Positions 15,339-19,752 of a stretch of 19,752 nucleotides of DNA are shown piece after piece; positions within the stretch are counted from its first letter, which is position 1, and the number at the start of each line of letters is the position of its first letter. This DNA is from Puniceicoccaceae bacterium. GTDB taxonomy: Bacteria; Verrucomicrobiota; Verrucomicrobiia; Opitutales; Coraliomargaritaceae. The stretch lies in the NCBI GenBank assembly GCA_003567255.1, contig PWZW01000146.1, forward strand, positions 1-19,752. Direction: 5' to 3'. The position numbers and the translations under genes were made by a program. The notes beneath the pieces are model-generated. The model worked only from the letters and a program-made list of their open reading frames with translations. It made no database searches and was not told the origin of the DNA.

Positions 15339-18300
15339 AACCGAATGAACCGCCTTCTTTTCGCGGTGGAAATAGGGGTACAGGCAAGGGATGACGAAAA
15401 GGGTGATCAAACTCGAACTGAGCAACCCACCCACGACGACTCTGGCCAGTGACGCCTGCGCCTCGCCCCCTTCACCATATCCGAAAGCGAGAGGCAGGAG
15501 CGCGAGCACCGTGGTCAACATGGTCATCAAAATAGGACGGAAGCGGACGGTACCTGCCTGCTTTGCCGCCTCCATCGACGTCATTCCCTTTTGGCGATAA
15601 CGGTTTGCCTGGTCCACGATTAGGATCGCGTTATTCACAACGATCCCAACGAGCATAATGAATCCAATAAAACTCTGCACGCTGAGGGTACTGCCCGTTA
15701 TCCACAGCGCAAAAAGCGCACCCCCGGCAGCGAGCGGGACGGAGAACATGACCAGTAGCGGGTCGCGCAACGATTCGTAGAGGCAGGCCATGACCATGTA
15801 CACGAGCAACAGTGCAAGGATAAGGCTAAACATCAGATCGCGAAAGGCCCGCTGCTGCTCCTCATAATCTCCGCGAACGATAATCTGCGAAGTATCGTCT
15901 CTGGGAATCGTATTAAACGCGTCCTGGAGGTCTTCTGCGATGGAGCCAATATCTCTTCCGCCCACATCAAGCGATAAGGCAACGGTGCGTTGTTGATTGC
16001 GCCGTTGAATCTGAGACGCGCCGGTTTCTTGTTCAAGCGTCACAAAATTCCGCAAAGCCACCGCTCGACCTTCGCTGTTTTGAATTTGTAAATCGAGGAC
16101 AGAGTCGGGTGACAGGCTGCGGGCGTTTGCGAGGCGCATTCGTATATCCACCTCGTCTCCTGCCTCGCCGCGAAGCATACCTACGCGGGTACCGCCGACA
16201 AAGGTTTGAATGCTGCGGGCGACTTGCTCGACGGAAAACCCGAGGTCGGCGGCTCGCTCCCGATCAATCTTTACCGCTAAACGGGGAATACCGGTTTCCC
16301 GACTGGCCCGCGTCCCGATGACACCCCGGACTTCGCTGGCAAGCGCTGAGGCTTGAGCGGTCAGGGCATCGAGCGTTGCCAAATCAAACCCGGAGATTTC
16401 TACCGTCAGGCGCTCTCCATCCTCGCCACCAATTCCCAAGCGCCGAAAATTGAAAGCACCCCCTGCGGCGGACGAGCGAATGCGCACTCCCGGAGTATCC
16501 CCCAATGCAGCTTGGAGGGCCAGAGCGATTTCTTCACTGGTCCGGCTTCGCTGCGTCGATGACACCAATTGCAGACGTAGTCGTGCGGTTGATCCAGCAC
16601 CCGGTCGCCATGCCGTGGCTCCGATGTCGACATCCATGTTATCCAACTCGGGAACAAGTTCGACCACCCGTTTTTCCAGCCCCTTGGCGATCTCACTGAG
16701 GAGCTCGATACGCACGCCCTGATCTGCGTCCACGTTGACCCGTACTTGCCCCTCATCACCTTCCGGGAAGAATTCGACGCCGAGCTGCGGGATGATCAGG
16801 AATGAAGCAAAAAAGGCTGCCAGAATACCTGACAAAAAAGCTGGGCGGAAACTAAAAATCCTTTCCAGCAACCTTTCATATAGAGCTTGGAGACCGTTCT
16901 GCACACCCAGTGCAAGGCGACTCCAAAGCGGGGCACGTTTCCCCATGCGCATCTTTTCCGGAAGGTTTCCGGCGAGCATAGGCACTACCGTTAACGCAGC
17001 GAACAGTGAGCAGAGGAGTGAGAAGGCAACCACGTAGGCGAGCTGGCGAAATAGGGTCCCCGTGACCCCTTCCAAAAACAGCAGAGGCAAGAAAATGGCG
17101 AGGGTGGTCAAGGTGCTGGCGACGATTGCCGAACCAACCTCGGAAGCTCCTATAACCGCAGAGTCACGAAGGCTTTTACCTTCACTACGGTGGCGGTAAA
17201 TATTTTCGATCACGACGATCGAGTTATCCACCATCATACCAACCCCGAGGGCGAGGCCCCCGAGGGTGAAGAGGTTGAGGGTCATCCCCTGGAAGTAGAC
17301 TAGTATGAAGGTGCCGATTAAGGAAATGGGGATGGCGACTGCGATGGAAAAGGTGCTTCGCCAATTGCGTAGAAAGAAAATAAGCACGCAGATAGCAAGC
17401 AGGCTACCCACACCAATCGCCACAACCACGTTACGCAGAGAACTTTGAATGAAAACCGAACGGTCTTCCAAAACGGAGAGGAATAACTGTGGAAAGTCGC
17501 GATTGATCCGTTCCACCTCGCGGGCCGTAGCTTGGGCCGCTTCGACGGTGTTGGCGCCCGATTGCTTACGGACCGCGAGCCGTACCCCAGGCTCTTGGTT
17601 TATCCGGACAATGCGGGAGATGTCGGCGTGGGTGTCGACCACAGCTGCGACATCCCGCAGGTAGATGGGGGCATCCGCGCGCCTCGCGATGATGATGTTC
17701 CGCAAATCTTCAGTGCTGTTGATCAATGCGGGTGTGCGGAGAAGGATTTCGCGCTGCCCCTGGCGCAAATCACCCGCCGGTTGAAGTACATTGGCCTCAC
17801 GGATCGCTCGTTGGAGTGCGTCCAGCGAAATATTTTGGGCCTGTAGACGGTCAGGATCAATTTCGACCCGCACCTCTCGGGTCAAGCCACCACGCGTATC
17901 CACAATCGCCACACCGGATACCTGCTCCAAGCGCGGCTGGATTTGCTGGTCGAGTAACCGGCGGAGAGGAATGGGGTCGAGCTGACTGGCGACGCCGATC
18001 AGCACGATGGCGCGCTGGTTTGGGTCAAACTTCCTGAGCTGAGGCGGGGAAGCCTCTTCCGGAAGGTCATTGACCACACGGTCTAGGCGGTCCCGCACAT
18101 CGTTAGACGCCTCGCTAAGGTCCGTTCCCCAAACGAAGCTGAGGCTTACCGTTCCGCTGCCCTCACTAGCCGAGGAGGTCATTTCCTCGACTCCAGGCAC
18201 CCCAGCGAGCGTGCGTTCCAGGGGGCGCACAACCAATTCCTCAACCTCCTCCGGTCCAGCGTTTGGGTAGGAAACCGTCACGGTAATCACCGGAAATTCG

Positions 18301-18422
18301 ATGTCGGGAAGCAGATCCTGTGGAATCCGTGAAATCGAAAAAGCTCCGATCAAGATCACAATCAAGGCAACCATCGTGGCGAAGACGGGCCTCGCGGTGA
18401 AAAATGCAATTAGGGGCCTCAT
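15333..18422 (-). CDS. RND efflux transporter permease (AcrB/HAE1 family)
   Basis: This 1029-residue proton-driven pump is the inner-membrane part of a tripartite export system. It has the duplicated RND layout: an N-terminal helix with RIPQDLLPDIEFP (32-44), a first periplasmic loop to about 330, helices 2-6 to about 490, a second loop, and the final helix bundle. In the TM4 motif GMMVDNSIVVIENI the usual Asp-Asp pair is D399-N400, and in TM10 the position of the AcrB lysine is Asn (GIVVNNAILIVDQ, N930-N931). This wording is common in the SwrC-like HAE1 branch, so the pump is probably active, but substrates cannot be predicted. Its ATG overlaps the adaptor stop (ATGA), a clear sign of co-translation. 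Confidence 0.95.
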   Translation of the reverse strand: MRPLIAFFTARPVFATMVALIVILIGAFSISRIPQDLLPDIEFPVITVTVSYPNAGPEEVEELVVRPLERTLAGVPGVEEMTSSASEGSGTVSLSFVWGTDLSEASNDVRDRLDRVVNDLPEEASPPQLRKFDPNQRAIVLIGVASQLDPIPLRRLLDQQIQPRLEQVSGVAIVDTRGGLTREVRVEIDPDRLQAQNISLDALQRAIREANVLQPAGDLRQGQREILLRTPALINSTEDLRNIIIARRADAPIYLRDVAAVVDTHADISRIVRINQEPGVRLAVRKQSGANTVEAAQATAREVERINRDFPQLFLSVLEDRSVFIQSSLRNVVVAIGVGSLLAICVLIFFLRNWRSTFSIAVAIPISLIGTFILVYFQGMTLNLFTLGGLALGVGMMVDNSIVVIENIYRHRSEGKSLRDSAVIGASEVGSAIVASTLTTLAIFLPLLFLEGVTGTLFRQLAYVVAFSLLCSLFAALTVVPMLAGNLPEKMRMGKRAPLWSRLALGVQNGLQALYERLLERIFSFRPAFLSGILAAFFASFLIIPQLGVEFFPEGDEGQVRVNVDADQGVRIELLSEIAKGLEKRVVELVPELDNMDVDIGATAWRPGAGSTARLRLQLVSSTQRSRTSEEIALALQAALGDTPGVRIRSSAAGGAFNFRRLGIGGEDGERLTVEISGFDLATLDALTAQASALASEVRGVIGTRASRETGIPRLAVKIDRERAADLGFSVEQVARSIQTFVGGTRVGMLRGEAGDEVDIRMRLANARSLSPDSVLDLQIQNSEGRAVALRNFVTLEQETGASQIQRRNQQRTVALSLDVGGRDIGSIAEDLQDAFNTIPRDDTSQIIVRGDYEEQQRAFRDLMFSLILALLLVYMVMACLYESLRDPLLVMFSVPLAAGGALFALWITGSTLSVQSFIGFIMLVGIVVNNAILIVDQANRYRQKGMTSMEAAKQAGTVRFRPILMTMLTTVLALLPLAFGYGEGGEAQASLARVVVGGLLSSSLITLFVIPCLYPYFHREKKAVHSVG

Positions 18423-19624
18423 CGCACCTCAGATGAGTCCGCAGCCGCAGGCTCCCTGTGTTCACTCGAATCTGGCTTTTGCCAGCGTACGGGAGTGTTG
18501 TTCACGAGTTGGTCGTTGCCGAGAACAACGACAAATCCACTGGATTGGAGGCCGGTTACCGCGACCTTGTCACTCTCCTGAAAGCCGAGGGTGACGGGGA
18601 TAAAGCGAGCGCGACCTGCACTCTCATCGATCAGGAATACCCCGTTGGTCTCCCCCCTTTTGACGATCGCATCGAGCGGCACCATAACGGCATCAGACTG
18701 TTCCGCGAGCACCACGCTCGCCCGCATAAACACCCCTGGGGTGAGGGCTTGCGAGGGGTTTGGTACGATGACTTCGATCAAGGCGCGGCGGGAATCCTCA
18801 CTAAACTCCGGTGCTCTCCTGCGTACTTCCGCGGGGTACTGGCGTCCCACGTGACCGCCCACGGAGATCTTCACCTCCATGCCCGGGAAAATGCTATAAT
18901 AGTCGCTCTCCGGAACAAAAAATTGCCCAATCAAGGGGTCCACTGACACGACCTCGAGGATGGGAGAGTTCGTCGAAACGAGCGAACCCTCATCGAGGAA
19001 GCGTTGGCTGACGAAACGCTCCTCATCACTCCCTTGCCAGGAGGTTCTGAGGATGGTTCGGTCCAAGTTGAGTTGAGCCCGGCGCAGGGCAGACTTCCGC
19101 AAGTCGAGGGTTGCTTCAGCCACGGCCAGGTTTGCTTGCTCGGAGATAAGGCGGGTCTCCACGCGCTCCCGTTCGAAGGCAGAGACAAAGTCTCGATCGC
19201 GAAGCGATTCGATGCGGTCCAACTCCCTTTCGACGACCTCCAACGCTGCCTTTGCGGAAATCAGGTTTGCTTCGGCAACCGCGACTTCCGCCTCTGCTTG
19301 ACTAACATCTTCGAGCGCTTCCGCCGCTTCTACCTTACCGACGACTTGATCGCGCACCACACGCTCGCCGATTTCGACATTCAACTGTTCCAAGAGACCA
19401 GCCGTGCGGGCGGCCACCGTAAATCGTTGGCTGGGCAAAAGCGTGCCGGTATACGTTCTTTCGTTACGAATATTGCCAACGCTGATCGGTTCGACCAAGA
19501 CCGAAATAGTTCGCTCAGCTCCTCGGCGTTGGTTGGAGGAAGGCGCCGTTTCGGAATCCTCACGGCCGCACCCCAGAAAAAGCGTACCGAGGGCGAAAAA
19601 AATAAACCAAAGAGAAAGGCGCAT
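18419..19624 (-). CDS. RND efflux periplasmic adaptor lipoprotein (membrane fusion protein)
   Basis: The adaptor links the permease to an outer-membrane channel across the periplasm. The 401-residue protein starts with a lipoprotein signal (hydrophobic residues 3-18, then lipobox L-F-L-G-C19). A barrel-sandwich half follows (RTYTGTLLPSQRFTV, 56-70), then a long Ala/Glu-rich helical hairpin (about 98-190), the second lipoyl half (about 188-228), and the beta-barrel and membrane-proximal domains (LTPGVFMRASV around 294-304). It ends with a hydrophilic Ser/Glu/Ala tail. ATG 19624 places the signal peptide correctly; the frame is open to 19669, but that leader is not signal-like. The four-base overlap with the permease shows one operon. 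No TolC-like gene is in the window. Confidence 0.93.
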   Translation of the reverse strand: MRLSLWFIFFALGTLFLGCGREDSETAPSSNQRRGAERTISVLVEPISVGNIRNERTYTGTLLPSQRFTVAARTAGLLEQLNVEIGERVVRDQVVGKVEAAEALEDVSQAEAEVAVAEANLISAKAALEVVERELDRIESLRDRDFVSAFERERVETRLISEQANLAVAEATLDLRKSALRRAQLNLDRTILRTSWQGSDEERFVSQRFLDEGSLVSTNSPILEVVSVDPLIGQFFVPESDYYSIFPGMEVKISVGGHVGRQYPAEVRRRAPEFSEDSRRALIEVIVPNPSQALTPGVFMRASVVLAEQSDAVMVPLDAIVKRGETNGVFLIDESAGRARFIPVTLGFQESDKVAVTGLQSSGFVVVLGNDQLVNNTPVRWQKPDSSEHREPAAADSSEVR

Positions 19625-19679
19625 GAATAATCTTGGAGAGGAATGCAAGTAAGGTTGCGGAGAAAACACTCAGGAAATG

Positions 19680-19701
19680 TGGCTAATGCGAAAATTGGCC
19701 A
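19680..19701. promoter_or_regulatory. Imperfect inverted repeat upstream of the RND operon
   Basis: TGGCTAA and TTGGCCA, separated by eight bases, form an inverted repeat with six of seven pairs matching, 56 bases before the adaptor start codon. The size and place would suit a dimeric repressor such as a TetR-type protein, which often controls RND pumps. No regulator gene is in view and no clear -35/-10 boxes were identified beside it. Confidence 0.25.
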
Positions 19702-19752
19702 CCGTGCGTCCAAAAAGGCGAGTCCGCAAACAAAGAGTTAATTCCACAAAAA

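Overview
The window looks like chromosomal backbone from a member of the Verrucomicrobiota, most likely an Opitutales/Puniceicoccales-type marine lineage. That is inferred from protein style, not from a marker gene: topoisomerase IV subunits and inorganic pyrophosphatase of the variant shared by Bacteroidota and Verrucomicrobiota, a DUF3127 protein, moderate-to-high GC, and few clear Shine-Dalgarno sites. No tRNA, rRNA, CRISPR array, phage gene or transposase was seen. The content is mainly housekeeping.

Layout. Positions 1-657 hold no gene; the first ~150 bases are a cluster of nested inverted repeats like the REP-type intergenic elements of Verrucomicrobia. Next come a small OB-fold-like DUF3127 protein and a family I inorganic pyrophosphatase (658-1639, +). 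Facing them is an ftsK gene overlapped at its end by a small HExxH metallopeptidase (4752-1694, -). FtsK diverges from a manA / CPBP-protease / MBL-hydrolase run (4847-7325, +). Then come, all on the minus strand, parE, parC, an AbgT-family transporter and an amidohydrolase (14149-7342). queG (14252-15316, +) diverges from parE and converges on a two-gene RND efflux operon (adaptor lipoprotein, then permease, 19624-15333, -), whose upstream side is cut by the window edge.

How they fit together. FtsK and topoisomerase IV act together in terminus segregation and decatenation in well-studied bacteria, and lie within about 8 kb of each other here. ManA serves sugar-phosphate interconversion, pyrophosphatase drives biosynthesis, and QueG finishes queuosine in tRNA. 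The AbgT transporter next to a metal-dependent hydrolase could be an import-and-cleave pair or an exporter with an unrelated neighbour. The RND pair needs an outer-membrane partner that is not in the window.

The best candidates for something under-described are the DUF3127 protein, whose acidic C-terminus ends in Glu-Glu-Pro-Pro-Phe like the tip of single-stranded DNA-binding protein (SSB); the four-base ftsK/metallopeptidase overlap; a perfect 17-base palindrome between ftsK and manA; and the repeat cluster at the left edge. No complete novel multi-gene system was recognised.
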